Origin: Siphonodentalium dalli
Lineage: Eukaryota > Mollusca > Scaphopoda > Gadilida > Siphonodentaliidae
Assembly: GCA_032622095.1 (NCBI GenBank)
Contig: CP136066.1
Span: 227,110,961 to 227,174,960, forward strand
Reading direction: 5' to 3'
Length of the DNA stretch: 64,000 bases
The notes under the pieces are model-generated. The model made no database searches. It was not told the DNA's origin and saw nothing but the letters and a program-made list of their open reading frames with translations. Numbering within the stretch: position 1 is the stretch's first letter; every line of letters starts with the position of its first letter. Shown one piece after another: positions 1-12,243 of the stretch. Both the position numbers and the translations under genes were made by a program.

Positions 1-329
1 TATTTGTCCACTTCATAGATTCATTAGAATTTCCATTTGGCAGTGTCGAATTTGACCACCAGGTAGACCAAGCATACTCTCATCACAAACTCACCTGGAA
101 ACTCCAGTACATGATTGCATGTATGTATGTATGTGTGTATGTGGTAGACAAGACTAGTGCCTATCAGTCAGTATTTAAAAAAAACTCTTCACATTTGCCT
201 GTATTAACAATGTTTCAATTAAAATAGCTTCTGAAACAGATTAAACTGTCATTTGAACTGAAGGAGATATTTCTCAGTCATAAGAGTGATATTGACTCTG
301 ATTTAGTCATGCAAGAGTAACATCCTAGA

Positions 330-1035
330 TGATTGCCGGTGGCCATGTTTTTATCGAACATGTGGGCTGCAGGGTGTGCCGATGGATTCAAATTTAAAAT
401 CGAAGATGGCTGCTGGCGGCCATGTTTTTGAACGAATTTCATACTAATCGATGGCTCCCATCTAGAGGTCATCCTCGATATCCGTTTGGAGTTTGGCGAT
501 GATCGGATGAGGGATGTGGCCTATACGCCGAGCCCAAGGATTCAGTCATGCAAAGAGTAAAATCCAAGATGGTTGCTGGTGGCCATTTTTGTATCGAATT
601 TCGGAAATAATCGATGGCTCCCAACTAGAGGTCACCCCGAAGACCCATATCGAGTTTGGTGATCAGATGAGGGTGTGGTCTGAAGGGTGTGCCAAAGGAT
701 CTAGTCATGCAAAGAGTAAAATTCAAGATGGTGGCTGGGGCCATGTTTTTTATTGAAAATCGCTAAAATTCGAAAGCTCCCATTTAGAGGTGATCCTAAA
801 CAAGCTTGTAAATTTTCAAAACATTTCTCCAATAAATGCGGGCTGCAGGGTGTGCCGATGGATTCAACTTAGAAATCCAAAATGGCTGCCATCGACCATG
901 TTTTTTAAAGAATTTCGGGAAAAATCGATGGCTTCTATCTAGAGGTCACATCGAAGATCCGTATAAAGTTTGGTGATGATCGGATGAGGTGTCGTGAGCC
1001 AAAGAAAATTGTTGACGGACGCACGCACGGACGTC
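330..1035. repeat. Degenerate ~160-bp tandem repeat with AAGATGGC/GGCCATG motifs
   Basis: The phrase GGCCATGTTTTT or a close variant recurs near 340, 418, 580, 739 and 893, next to 'ATCGATGGCTCCCATCTAGAGGTCA' style text (shortened here) and 'GGGTGTGCCGATGGATTC'. Most spacings are 154-162 bp; the first is 78. The array ends in a CGGACGCACGCACGGACG run near 1015-1035. The AAGATGGC word is close to the binding consensus of the factor YY1, but no regulatory role can be shown. The same family seems to recur in opposite orientation near 61.0-62.3 kb. Short ORFs across it are artefacts of the repeat. Confidence 0.7.
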
Positions 1036-1129
1036 AACTCATAGCAATAGCTCAAGCTTTTAAAAAGCTAATATAAATTATATTTCTGTTTATTCTGTAT
1101 GTGATGGCAGTAGCGAGAGTATACGATTA

Positions 1130-1332
1130 CAGTAATGTCCTAAATAATCGACTCCTTAACCATATCAGAATTATGGGTAACTTTTCAGGATTTAGTCGGA
1201 AATATGGCTTGTTGCCATTCGTTGGAAAGCTCTCAGTGAGTGAATGGCAACGAGCCATATTTCTGACTAAATCCTGACAAGTTATCCATAATTATGCTGT
1301 GGTTAAGGAGTCGATTATTTAGGGCATTACTG
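1130..1332. mobile_element. Fold-back MITE, Tc1/mariner-like (TA target site)
   Basis: A ~203-bp sequence whose left half (CAGTAATGTCCTAAATAATC...) is the reverse complement of its right half (...GATTATTTAGGGCATTACTG) with few mismatches, giving arms of about 95 bp. TA flanks both ends (1128-1129 and 1333-1334), which matches the TA duplication of Tc1/mariner elements. There is no coding capacity, so it is non-autonomous. The superfamily call rests only on the TA and the terminal inverted repeat. Confidence 0.75.
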
Positions 1333-1594
1333 TAGATTGCTGCCTTATTGCACACTATTGATCTGAAATCTTGATTTATCAAGGCCAATATGTTTGGGTA
1401 TATGTGCTAAATCACACACTGGGAGCATTTACAGTAAATATGTCCATTGTACACATACAAGTGACTCAGACAGATGTCGCCTTCTTGTGGTAGTGATATA
1501 ACGAACACATGTTTATGTTTCTTATTCTACACTATATATCAGAAATGTTTTCAGTCCATTAACACTTGTGATTGGACACACTTCTACGTCATCA

Positions 1595-1806
1595 TATGTA
1601 TGCGATGGCAGTGGTCAGACCTGCGTAGCGAGGAGACATAACTTTACATTATGTATGTGATGGCAGTGATCGGCCCAGGGTAGCGAGGAGACAACTTTAC
1701 ATTATGTATGTGATGGCAGTGATCATACCTGCGTAGCGAGGAGACAATTTTACATTCTGTATGTGATGGCAGTGATCGGCCCAGGGTAACGAAGGGACAA
1801 TCCCAG
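1595..1806. repeat. Tandem repeat, four ~53-bp units
   Basis: Four units share ATGTATGTGATGGCAGTG followed by GCGAGGAGACAA. The GATGGCAGTG word starts near 1604, 1659, 1712 and 1764. Units alternate between a 'CGGCCCAGGG' and a 'CATACCTGCG' version, so the array may have grown as a dimer. A single related word lies at about 1100. The region is non-coding. Confidence 0.8.
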
Positions 1807-2117
1807 AACTCTGCCTTGTAGTTTGAGAAAGATGAAGAGCAGTTTAGTTTCTCTGAATAATGCAAACGTTGTCAATTGAAAGCAGTAATTTAATGTGAAA
1901 AATAGATTTATTACATAATTTCGAAAGATTACGAACACGTTTGACTTCAGCAAGAAATTTGTGAACTCGGCTTATTTCCGTCGCCCCGGTGTGCAAAACG
2001 TGTTTACATTAGAAAGCAATGTCGCGCTATGAAAACAAAATCGTGTGCTAAATGGAAAATACGTTTTAAAAAACATACAACGCGAAGCGGCAGAAATGTA
2101 AACTAAAATGAAATTAA

Positions 2118-2558
2118 AGGTACTCAATCCGATCAGATGGTCACGATATCATCAAGATGCAACAACATTTCTTCAAAATACGCTTTAGTTATCCGAATCG
2201 ATTAATTGCAACGAAATAATGTTATAGTCCACTGTCAACTATGGTATTACATTTCCCAAAACTTGTTATTTATAAACATTTTGTTCAACGAAATATGGCC
2301 GTATTATCACTTGAGTATTCACGAAATTTGGCCGTATTACGACTTGTTTTTAGAGTTATCCACCTTCATCCGTAATTTTGACGGAGACCATCCTTTTGAC
2401 GGCGTGTTTCTGGGCCACAAACAATCGAAATAACAAACTTCAAAAATCGATATCGGATCACTGAGCTTTGATGGTTATCCTCGACTCGAATCAAATATTT
2501 TCTACCCCCGAAGCCAAATAAATAGTAATTTAGGTATGTTTAATCGGATTGAGTACCT
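2118..2558. mobile_element. TTAA-target fold-back MITE, copy 1
   Basis: Begins AGGTACTCAATCCGAT and ends ATCGGATTGAGTACCT, with TTAA directly outside both ends (2114-2117 and 2559-2562). A TTAA duplication is known for piggyBac and Kolobok superfamilies; the sequence alone does not say which. The element is ~441 bp with no plausible transposase. It belongs to the same family as copies at 52811, 53959, 55109 and 62755, and its interior is closest to the 62755 copy (shared 'AACATTTTGTTCAACGAAAT'). Confidence 0.85.
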
Positions 2559-2711
2559 TTAATGAATGCAGTTTGATAAATGTTTGTGCACACAATCTAC
2601 ATTCGCGAAGTTTGGATCACGGATACTCCACCACTATTACAACATGATCCATGTCCCGATCTACATATCAACTGTTTACTAAGCACTGATTCACAATCCA
2701 AGTCCACTTTT

Positions 2712-4039
2712 TCAGTAAATGTGTCCTTTGTACACATACACGCGACTCTTATGTGTATATCCAGATTCGTCTTTTAAGAGAACCAATAGATGTTTAAGTT
2801 CCTCATTATACGTTAGACCACGGACGCCTGTAAGTCCAGTCAGAATTGTTTCTTTGTGGTTCCCATCCAGATCATAATGTTCGACTGATTTATCTGTATC
2901 GCCACCTAAAGCCACATATAGACTGGAACGCTGTGTGCACATAGCAAATGGAGAACTGGGCGCATCTCGTAGTTGTACAGTTTTTAAAGTAGTTTGTAAA
3001 TCCGCAGAAAGGATCACTAGACATGTCTTGTTGTCATCAGATTGTTGCATTATGATAACGCGATCTTCAGCCGAAGTTACAGTTACATGTAGTGAACTAT
3101 TTGAATGGAACGAATGCTTCGCTTTGGTCACCACGTCACCTGCGTGCGTCAGCATTCTAACCGTGCTGGGACGTAAATAACACACTACGAATTTGTCAGA
3201 CAGCGCAGCAAATGAAGAACAATTCTCTCCGACGTCAACAGTCCCGATCAGCGACAAACATTCAAGTTCGAACATTGCTATTTGAGTGTTATCTTCGGTC
3301 GACGCCGAAACGATGTCACCCTTCACATGTAACATATCATTTAGTCGAATAAGAGATGTCTCATACTCAATCTCACTATCATCGTTCATCCGGGCGAGTC
3401 TATAATAAAAGTTTCTGCTGTTTTCGCGGCCTGTATATGTTTCCATTATAATCAGAAAGAGATCGGAGCTCCACATGTTCTTTGCATATGCCACGGCGGT
3501 GACAGTAGTAGCGTAAGTATGTACAAATAATGGTTTTCCCATTTCCTTAAGAACTCTGTTATCTGCTCGTCATCATCAACCTGATTTGTGCCTTCTGCGC
3601 AGCTGTTCGTGCTGGATATTGAATTCAGGATATCCGCTATTTTATCAATATCGCCTCGAGCTCCAATGAATTTCAGATCAGCTACAACAGATTCCTGTGT
3701 TGAGGAACCTAGACTCTCCAGAACATGTTCTCCAGTCCCTGTAACCTCCTGTATATATGATGTTCGTCGATATAGGTGTTCTGTGTTTAAGGTTCTTCTC
3801 GCTCGACCTGTTCTAGGAGTCTTTAACTGTATCTCTGCCATCGCCTCCGTTACATAGCTGATGTCTTGTTCCATTTCCTTTAAATCCTCGCGGCGTTCTC
3901 GTATCTTCCCTCTAACGGATTCCCGCGCTGTCTCCTCACACTGCGCCATCGTGTTTTTAAGATGGTCGTAGAATGTTGTTATCTCAGAGAGACAGCTATT
4001 CTCTATTTCGTCGTAATTATCTCTTCGCTCATCAATAAC
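2712..4039 (-). CDS. B-box gene, exon 2: coiled coil plus beta-propeller-like C-terminus (one frame break)
   Basis: This is the second coding exon of the TRIM-like gene whose first exon is at 8736-8957. On the minus strand a good acceptor (TTGTTTTCACAG) ends at 4040, and reading starts with VIDERRDNYDEIEN in phase 0, matching exon 1. The first ~95 residues are rich in E, K, R and heptad-like (KIRERREDLKEMEQ), as in the TRIM coiled coil. The last ~276 residues (LFVHTYATTVTAVAY ... stop at 2712) have the hydrophobic strand pattern of the six-bladed propeller-like C-terminus of invertebrate TRIM56/TRIM45-type proteins. The two parts lie in different frames and meet near 3540-3546, at a GGGAAAA run; one missing base would explain it. 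That is either an inactivating mutation or an assembly error. Propeller identity is inferred from pattern, not from a search. Confidence 0.75.
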
Positions 4040-7000
4040 CTGTGAAAACAATTGTTTTATGGGTTAAACAATACAGGTTAGTGGGTTCCTGACAAGGTGA
4101 CATATCTGCCCGGGTCAACGACAATCACACATAGCCCTCCGGAATGACAATAACAAGTCAGAATGGCACACTGGTGTGCCAATACGGGTACATATAACTC
4201 TCAAGACAATCAAAACGGTTTGATTATTTAATTGTAACAAAGTCAATAATGTTCAATCTTCGACATCTGGTTTCTTCCTAGTTGAGTTTATCTTCCTGTC
4301 GTCTGCTCGGGTTATGGTCTCCTAGTGTCCTCGTAAGTTGGGCGTGTCCACTTGTCATCTGCTCGGTTGAGTTCCGGTTGAGTTCGTCTTCCTATCGTCT
4401 GCTTCGCTTCTTCTTCGGCACATCGGGGTAGCGTTGTTAGAAATACAAGATTGTAATGTTTACCTTGTATTCCTATCCATGTTCCGACTGGATGTCGTGG
4501 CTGTCTTCTTAGCGCCGCCACAAGAGTTATTGGTCACATCTTGTAGCTCACTGGAAACTGTGTCGACTCGAGGGAGTCCCAAAGCTTGATGATTTCTCTA
4601 ATAAAATCAGGGAATCTTAATAGTCTGGGGTGACGTTGCTAGCCCAAAGCGTATTTCGCGGTACATCAGTTTGGGGCGTAGTTGGGGTAATCGGACGAGC
4701 GTCATCCTTCTCCTGGTCAGCTCGCCGCATTAATTCCCAATGGGCACCTTCCTAGTACACCTGCAATAGCTAATCCGTAAATCGTTCGGATGGCCGTCGT
4801 TCTTGTGTGTATACTTCTAAGTCTTCATGCTGCATTAGCTTTCTACTTCGGGTGGTCGTGACTGTTATATGCGTGTCGAACATCGTGCCTTCGCATATAT
4901 GTTAGCAGGGGCACGCCGATATATATGGTGAATCGAGCGCCCCTAGTTGTCTTGGTACACTGGCTGACGGACCATACGGCCTTTCCGTGTGTCAACATAA
5001 GTATAGTGAATGAAATAATGGCTTACCTCCTATCCGTCATATAATTGCCCCACATAATGAAGGTGGTGCATAAATGTATGGATGTCAATAGAAAGGGGAG
5101 GTTGTTTGCTAGGCATATTAAAGAAGATTCAAGGCTAAATATGATGATGACCAAGGTCCAAATTTTTCGCAGACAATTTGTTCCTCGTTCTGTTGACATG
5201 ACATGCATTTTGAGGTGGATGCTGGATCCTGGAGCGGTTTATCAAAATTTTGAAAATAGTTTTAGAACGTACCCCACAAAAACAAGATTTCATTTTATGC
5301 CAAAAGTAAAATTTATACATTTTTGGAAAATGCTCCCAATGAGTTACAAAAATGCCAAAATGTTTTGATAAGATCATCATCAGTTGCAGTTTGCTGACTA
5401 TATGCCATGCTAAGCACATATCACATTACGTTTCGACAATATCTCTTCGCTCGTCAATAACCTGTGATAACAATTGATAACAGTTTAGGCTTGCCCCATG
5501 TGACTAGGTTGACCAATGGAAAAAATCCTGAAAATATCTCATAGAGACTGATTTTTGGGGACCCCTAACCCATTTGAAGTCATGAAACCACCACATATTT
5601 TCCGAACATTATTCTCTGCTGTTCCGAAAAGGTAGAAAATTGTGATCATTTGGTTATTAAACATGCCACTCAATCAACTGAGAACTAAATGTTATATTCT
5701 GGTCGTCCCAGTACCGTATGAGGCATGACAAATCATTTTAATGGATGCAGTATGGATTTTGCCAAAAGCTTCTTTTGGGATTCTGTCCATGTTTTTGAAC
5801 GGAAATGGGCAGAACGTTTAAACGGAACTGAGATGAATCATATGTGGCTAACGAAAAACAGCCGTTTTTTGCCGTTCTCTACTTGTAAAGTGACCTATGT
5901 TTTCAATAACCATTCCATCCATATAAATTGTATATTTCCTGGTAGATCTACCTTTTGTCCATACCATGGGATACCCCCATGAATAACCTCGGGTGCTGGG
6001 ATACCCCCATGGTTCCAATTGAAACATTGGCAAAATGGAAACCAAAGTTAAAAAGATATGAGTGGACGGACAAACATTTAACATTTTCAGATTAAAAAAG
6101 AGGGAAAACTGTTGAATGAAAAATCGGAACAGCGTCAATCGAAACCCTCTTTTAAAAACCGTCCCGATGCCAAAAGTGCATACCAAATTTCATGAGATCT
6201 GATAATCCACGGTTGGGATATATTAGCGGACGGACGTCTTTATACACACCAAGGCTACTTTATGTGTTTTTCCTCATGTGTTTAAATTATTATGTGGTCA
6301 GTTCTTAGTGGTTATGATTTTGTGATCAAAGTTGTTATAGATGGAACTTGAGAACATGTGTGAGAGGATATGCAAATGGTACAGAACAAACATGACAATA
6401 TAGGATATGCTAAGTGGTACAGAACAAATATGACAATATCTTAAGTGGTTATTAATTTCCAACAACATAGTTAGAATAGTTGCAAAGTTATGTGGTCCAT
6501 TTCTGAGTATTTATTTTAATAGTTTTAATGGTATTGGTTTTGTGTGCCATCATTGACCCGTTGTAGCTGGAATTATTCAAGTGATATGTTTGTCTAATAA
6601 GGGCCCAGTTAATTGTTTTTGCTCAGTGGTAACCAGAAATGATGGACATATAAAGTCCAATTTCGGTCTATTTTATTAACAAACAAGATGGACACCAAGT
6701 CTCTGTTGGACAAAATATGCATGACGCGCGGGTCTATATTAAATGATAATCACTTAGCAAAAACGGTACACTTAAGCCCTCATTCGAAAAATTAAATACC
6801 ACATAAGCTATCAATTGTTGTCGGACGCACGTCGAGACGGACGGATGGCTTGACGGACAGATATACGCATATAATCCAGTGTACCCCCATTTTAGATAGG
6901 GGGTATAAAAAACATCCTATCTTATTTGTCATTCTCTTTTTTGTAAAGTACCCCATACCTTCAATAACCACCCCATCCCTATAATATAAAAAGTATCTTT

Positions 7001-8735
7001 CCTCGTAGATCTGCATCTTGTCTAGACCCGCAGTAAATATTGAGAGCGTACATGTTAAGTTCGTGGTGGTTTCATGACTACAAATAGGATAGGGGTTCCA
7101 AAAGAAAACCAACGAAAAACAGCCGTTTTTATTTATATTTTTGTAAAGTGACCCATGTTTTCAATAACTATTCTGTCCATATAAATTGTATATTTCCTGG
7201 TAGATCTAACTTTTCTTCAGACTCGTGGTCAATATGGAGAGTATATACCGTCAAATAGCGATGTTTTATTTCACGACTTCCATTATGGTAGGAATCCCCA
7301 CAAAATGCGATTTTAAGCAAATATAGCTATTTGCCATCCGGATGGCTAATATTGACACACATTTAGCTTACCATAATCTAATGCACCTCTTACCGTTCTC
7401 ACTTTGAAACATGGTAAAAGCGTTACAAGACTAGTATGCGTAGTTGCCGGCTACGTTATCACTTGGGGCTCAGCGAGATTAAAGCCCATTAAATTTTCGA
7501 ATCACCGACTATTTTTATAGTAACAATATATGCCATAATATATATGATTAACTTCACCATTTGAAACATCTGTGTCTCAGAAGATGCCCATAGAGAAATA
7601 GAAAGCAGCTGAACTCATAGAAAGATTGCTCCGTTATGGCTACCTGAATGCAACAGAATTCAAACTACTTTAATATATAGTGTTATTCCCACTTCATTGA
7701 AAATAAAACAATTTGCACTCCAATCCAGAAGAAACTTAAGCACAAACAACACGTAGGCAACTCAACAAAAACAACATGTTCACAGTTTATTACACCGAAT
7801 AAGTTTAACTTATTACAATGTTTTGGAGCTTCCTCTTTCAAATTGTATATAATATGGCATATATTTTATATAAAATTATCTGGGAATCGAAAATTAAGTA
7901 AGCCTTTAAGAAATGACTTGATGATCGATTGGGGTCATTGGATTCGGACCCGACTATAGAGTAATTAACCCACAGGGAGCCTCAAACAGATGGAAGTATG
8001 CACTACAGAGTGTCGTCTGCTCCAGTCTATGTGGGGCTCTCTATGGGTGTGTGAAGCATTGGATTCGGACGCGACTATAGAGTAATTAAACAAAGTGTGT
8101 GAAGAACACGAACTGGTTAATTACTCTGCCGGTCAAAACCAATTACCTTAATCGATTTTTAAGTCTCTCCTTATAAGCATACACCAGTGTACATTTTAAT
8201 AGAACATTATTAACATGAAACACTTTTCAAAACTAACAAGACAATTGTAAGTAACATATTGTTTAAATTCAATCACATTCTCCGAAATAACGCACAGCGA
8301 GCGAGTGTGTATGGTCGGCTTGAAGTGACGCGTATGAAGTGCAAACAGCAGTTATTGGTTGATTAAGCTCCCCACGTTCGTGTAAACCGTATGGCGATTT
8401 GTTCTGAGTCTTACGGGCGCTAATTGTATGAATGTAGAGGGTGTGTGATTATTATTTATCGTCTGCATTGTAGGCTACCAATGATTTATCATATTAGTTA
8501 TTTTCTACCAAACAAATTAAATGCGGAAATTGATGCTAAATATAAAATGAATTACCCATCTTCGAACAAAGATATTTAGCATTAAGCTTTTCGCAATTAT
8601 TTATATATGCACCAGTCGTGTGTACATGTATATCAGGGATAAAATGAGTATGTTAACAATATACTGGGTCTGGTAATATGTTATACACCCATTCATTGCG
8701 TTATATAGGGCTTGCTATCATTACATGAGGGTTAC
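4040..8735 (-). other. Intron of the B-box gene, repeat-filled
   Basis: No coding exon is recognised between the acceptor at 4040 and the donor at 8735. It holds several repeat pieces: a ~36-bp near-copy of the exon 2 splice junction at 5439-5474; a ~110-bp unit (GTAAAGTGACC...GTATATTTCCTGGTAGATCT) at about 5885-5965, 6940-7020 and 7145-7210; inverted pieces of 'CATGAAACCACCAC' near 5581 and 7062; and a duplicated GACTATAGAGTAATTAA near 7951 and 8070. The ORFs at 5045-5419 and 5725-6186 fall in these repeats and look non-coding. Confidence 0.6.
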
Positions 8736-8957
8736 CTCTTTTTCTGCGATTAGTTTCATTGTTATATCACTCAAGCTGAGTGTTGCCTTCTTCATATCCT
8801 CCTTTAATCGAGTTGTCGCCCTTCCTTTGTCCATGATGTCACACTTTCCAGACAGTTTTGAGTGACATCTGAAGCAGCATGCCTTGTAATGTGTGAAGCA
8901 GAACGAGTCGAATGCTTTCTTATGCAGCTTGCAGCCCCTATCCATATTGGCAGCCAT
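8736..8957 (-). CDS. B-box gene, exon 1: B-box zinc finger
   Basis: The exon encodes 74 residues from ATG at 8957 to a GAG|GTAACC donor after 8736, ending in phase 0. The segment CKLHKKAFDSFC ... CCFRCHSKLSGKC has the C-x2-H ... C ... C-x2-C spacing of a type 2 B-box, which binds two zinc ions; the following helix starts the coiled coil that continues in exon 2. The ATG is preferred because an in-frame TAA lies just upstream and a likely acceptor (TATTTGCAG) lies ~10 bases before the ATG, implying a 5' UTR intron. No RING finger is found upstream in the window, so the product would be a RING-less B-box/coiled-coil/propeller protein of ~515 residues. Such genes are strongly expanded in molluscs and other lophotrochozoans; roles in immunity or ubiquitin signalling are possible but unproven. 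Confidence 0.75.
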
Positions 8958-9179
8958 CTTTTATAAACTGCAAATAGAACATACATGTATATCTGGTTAA
9001 TCATTTCTTTACTAAACCATCCAAATATAACATTGGAATTGTCTGTTACTTATTTGGAGGAATACTCGGAAGTACAAAAGGCATATGTGCATTTTATGAT
9101 TGAGAATAAGACCATGTTTACACTGAACTAGAACGTTTGGGATAATATATTTGATCAGCAACGTAAATTATGTTCCTTA

Positions 9180-10150
9180 TCCGGCATATATCAGAAAATT
9201 ACAGGAATGACACCAAATTCGTTCATAGCCACGTCGGCCAAACATTTTTGCCCGAACATATTTTGGGTCGACCTTCAAAACGTGGGTCAAAAAGTGGGTC
9301 AACAAATTTGTAAAAAAAAAAGCATTGGAATTTGGGAGAAATGACCCTGAGAACGTACTCAGTGAAGTGAGCCCAAAAAATTGGCCCAAATATTTTCGGG
9401 CCGAAATGGAAAAATTGGTTCGAACGGAGGTAAAGTCGGGAAAATGACGGAAAACGGCCGGGATGGCCCCAGAATCGTTCATAGCCACCTCTGCCATTGG
9501 GCCTAAAATTGTTATGGGCGAGTTTAAAAAAGTGGGTCGAAAAGTTGTCCGGTGGCAAACAATTCAGAAAATGACAGGAATGACCCCAAATTCGTTCATA
9601 GCCACGTCGGCCAAACATTTTGGCACGAAATTGTTTTGGGTCGACCTCTAAAAAGTAGATAAAAAAATGGGTTGAACGCTGCTCGGGTAAAAAAGATTTG
9701 GGATTTGCAGGGGGGGGGGGGGGTCGGAAAAAATTTGCAACATATAGGGCCTAGGGGTGTTTCCCCCGCGGCCGGACCATTTTTTTAAAATAAACTTTTT
9801 GTCATTTTTTTCACCGATACAAGAAATTTGAGTTTTGCTATGTCTTCAGTAGCCACTTAAGAACATAATAGGTATAAGGTATTGGTTTTATTTGCTTTTA
9901 AACTCATTATTTCTGTTTTCATTTTAGTGGGCGTGGCACCTAAAAATGGAAAAACTTTCTTAATATTTATTTTTTTCATTATTTTTGTTTTTTTTGCGAA
10001 GTCCAAGGATAACTAAGGCTATTTTCAGCGTGATATGTTTTTACTTTTGACCTACCGCCTCCTGGGATTTGGGGGAAATAACCTTGAGAACGTACTCAAT
10101 GACGTGGACGTAAAAAACTGGCCCAAACGGAAAAAATGGGTCGACCATAG
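9180..10150. repeat. Degenerate internal repeat with a G-run
   Basis: TTCGTTCATAGCCACGTCGG followed by CCAAACATTTT and GGGTCGACCT occurs near 9218 and 9592, with a weaker copy near 9475. GAGAACGTACTCA with flanking CCCAAA occurs near 9350 and 10088. A run of about a dozen G begins near 9711. ORFs on the minus strand repeat the motif 'RGYERIWGH', an artefact of the repeat rather than a protein family I recognise. The ATPase inverted duplication starts directly after this block. Confidence 0.5.
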
Positions 10151-10255
10151 GAAAACTCGTGTACAGTGGAGAGCGCCACCAAAAAGAGCAAGTGAGCAAG
10201 GAAAAAAGAGGAAAATTACATGACATGTGGTACATACTACAATTTATTATATTAA

Positions 10256-11754
10256 CTATTCACTTTCGTCCAAATTGTCATCACGTTCGTCAGATGTGTC
10301 ATTTGTTTCGTCCATGAAATATTGACATTGTCACTGCATCACGATCTTCATAACCATTATTTAAATATTTGTCCACTTTATCCATGACTCTGTTGTGCAG
10401 AGTCCCATTGCGCAGCCACAGATGATTTATTATTGTCTTAGAATAACCATTCATAAGTAGCCTCATGCATTCACTTTTAAGATCTTCACTTTTAAGGTCC
10501 TTGTCAGCTTGTACTTTTGCCTCTTTTTCTGTCGAGCCATTTTCCTTATACATTTCCACGTTATCACTTCATTCTTCTTGTGCTTTATCTCTACTCTCAT
10601 CACACAAAATTTTGAAGTATTCATCTTCATTCAATTTAATTTTCTTATTCTGACTATCATCCGTGTCCTCAGTTAATTTTCGTTTTAACTTATTTTCTTG
10701 ACACCAGTTTTTTTACTTGTCTCTGGACATCTTGCTGATCTTCGAACAAAAGCCCGCAGTCATTGCAAGGGTACGACATGTCTTCTCGAATGTCTATGTT
10801 TTGACGGTTTTCCTTATTAATTTCATCGAGCTCACCAGGTGTCCTTTTGTCCTTAGTATAGCCATTAAGTTGACCCTGGCGCACACTATAATTATATGTC
10901 ATGGCCTCCTGTTGACCAGGGAGTTCTCTGTCATCGTATTTCATCTCATTCCGTTGATCAGGGCTATTGTTGTCATCATATTTCACCACATTCGGTTCAT
11001 CTTGGTGCTCGCTTTACTTATGGAGATTATATTTCATGCCATACCATCCACCCATATGTTGGTTCGTGTCCTCTTTTAGCACATTCTGTCGCAGCCGTAA
11101 TGAGTCCAGCTTTTAAATCCACCAGTAGGTAACCGTACGGTTCACTCGTCGCTTCCGAAAACTCTCGCAACATACGTTGAGGGCATTCAGGATACATCTG
11201 TCTTGGGTTATTGAACAATACCAAATATTGACAATTTCGTCGTTGCGTCGGATCTCTGTTGTAGTAGAAATTATGGTTCAAACTTATCAAAGATAAGTTC
11301 AAATGGTGACTTCCTTCGGAACGTAAATAATTAACTCTCTGATCTTTTGATGAAGTTTGCATCAAGTCATCGAGTATAACTAGATTTTTATACCGAGGGT
11401 TGATAAGAGAATTCAAGTATGCTGGTATTCCCCGTATAAAGTTGACCTGAGGGGTGACGGTATACTTTATGTCGTCATATAGGGGCTGCCAATATTTATA
11501 AAACCATATTATTCTGTCAGGTGCGGGTGATATTTTTGAGGCAGACTTTGTAGCAAGGTTTTCACGAAGTACGTCTTCCCACTAGATGTCGGTCCACTTA
11601 CACATGCCGTGAATGGATGCTTGAAGACAAAATCTTCATGGATATTGGCGATTGGATCATCAAAGCAGGATGTTATGTCGCTTTGTTGCTGTTTTCCCTG
11701 ATGGTGTTGTAGTAACTGGTGTTGTTGTAATGGCTGTTGCTGTCGTTGTTGCTG
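10256..11754 (-). pseudogene. Packaging-ATPase-like ORF of a virus/Polinton-like element, left copy
   Basis: On the minus strand this copy contains, in order, an intact Walker A motif (GPTSSGKT at 11572-11595), a Walker B-like stretch (NLVILDDLM), a conserved 'SEGSHHLNLS', a 'RQMYPECPQRM' segment, a second zinc-finger-like piece (CNDCGLLF) and an acidic lysine-rich tail. This order fits FtsK/HerA- or A32-like DNA-packaging ATPases of large DNA viruses and Polinton-type elements; the assignment is from motifs only. The frame is broken at least three times (after the Walker A region, around 10990-11030, and around 10560-10690). The left copy also lacks the N-terminal finger found at 12076 on the other side. 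It cannot make a full product. Confidence 0.6.
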
Positions 11755-12243
11755 CGGCGGCGGCGGCTGCTGTCAATTACAACTCGTGCTGGCGGCGGCG
11801 GCGGCGGCTGCTGTCAATTACAACTCGTGCTACCTCACGTAGACAATGCATCCAATTCACGTTGTTTTTTTATTGTGTAATTAAGACCACCGCCACAAAT
11901 GGCACCGCCCTCGGCAAACGCCGCGGCCGCGGCACCTTCGCCACAAACGCCGGCGCCAGCGGCGTTTTGCGGCGGCAGCGCCGCAATGACGTCAATACAG
12001 GACAGATTTTAGGTTATAAGGAACATTTGTATAAAGGAAAGCCATATACCCCCGATATATTTTAATCAAGTATAAATGAAGCACCAGTGTTCAATTTGCT
12101 CTAGTGAGTATAGGCGGAACCATGATTTGAAAAGACATGTACAATCTAAGCACACTGAGTTTGTCAACCTACAAACACGACCGCAGCAGCAGCACCAATC
12201 AGCAGCAACAAACAGCAGCAGCAACAAGCAGAAGCATCAGCCA
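11755..12243. other. Spacer of the inverted duplication: CAG/CGG repeats and a CpG-rich block
   Basis: Contains GGCGGCGGCGGCTGCTGT repeats with a ~47-bp unit present twice (11753-11845). From about 11885 to 11990 there is a strikingly GC- and CpG-rich stretch (CGCCGCGGCCGCGGC), unlike the AT-rich surroundings, ending in ATGACGTCA. The ORF at 11652-12065 across it is low complexity and runs through the duplication boundary, so I do not call it a gene. Confidence 0.6.

Noticed and set aside
5045-5419. Overlapping ORFs on both strands near 5.0-5.4 kb
   Set aside because: No family resemblance, AT-rich, inside the B-box gene intron.
9177-9618. ORFs with repeated 'RGYERIWGH' on the minus strand
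   Set aside because: The repetition follows the DNA repeat and no start or splice context supports a gene.
11652-12065. 137-residue ORF over the palindrome spacer
   Set aside because: Composed of CGG/CTG repeat translation and crosses the duplication boundary.
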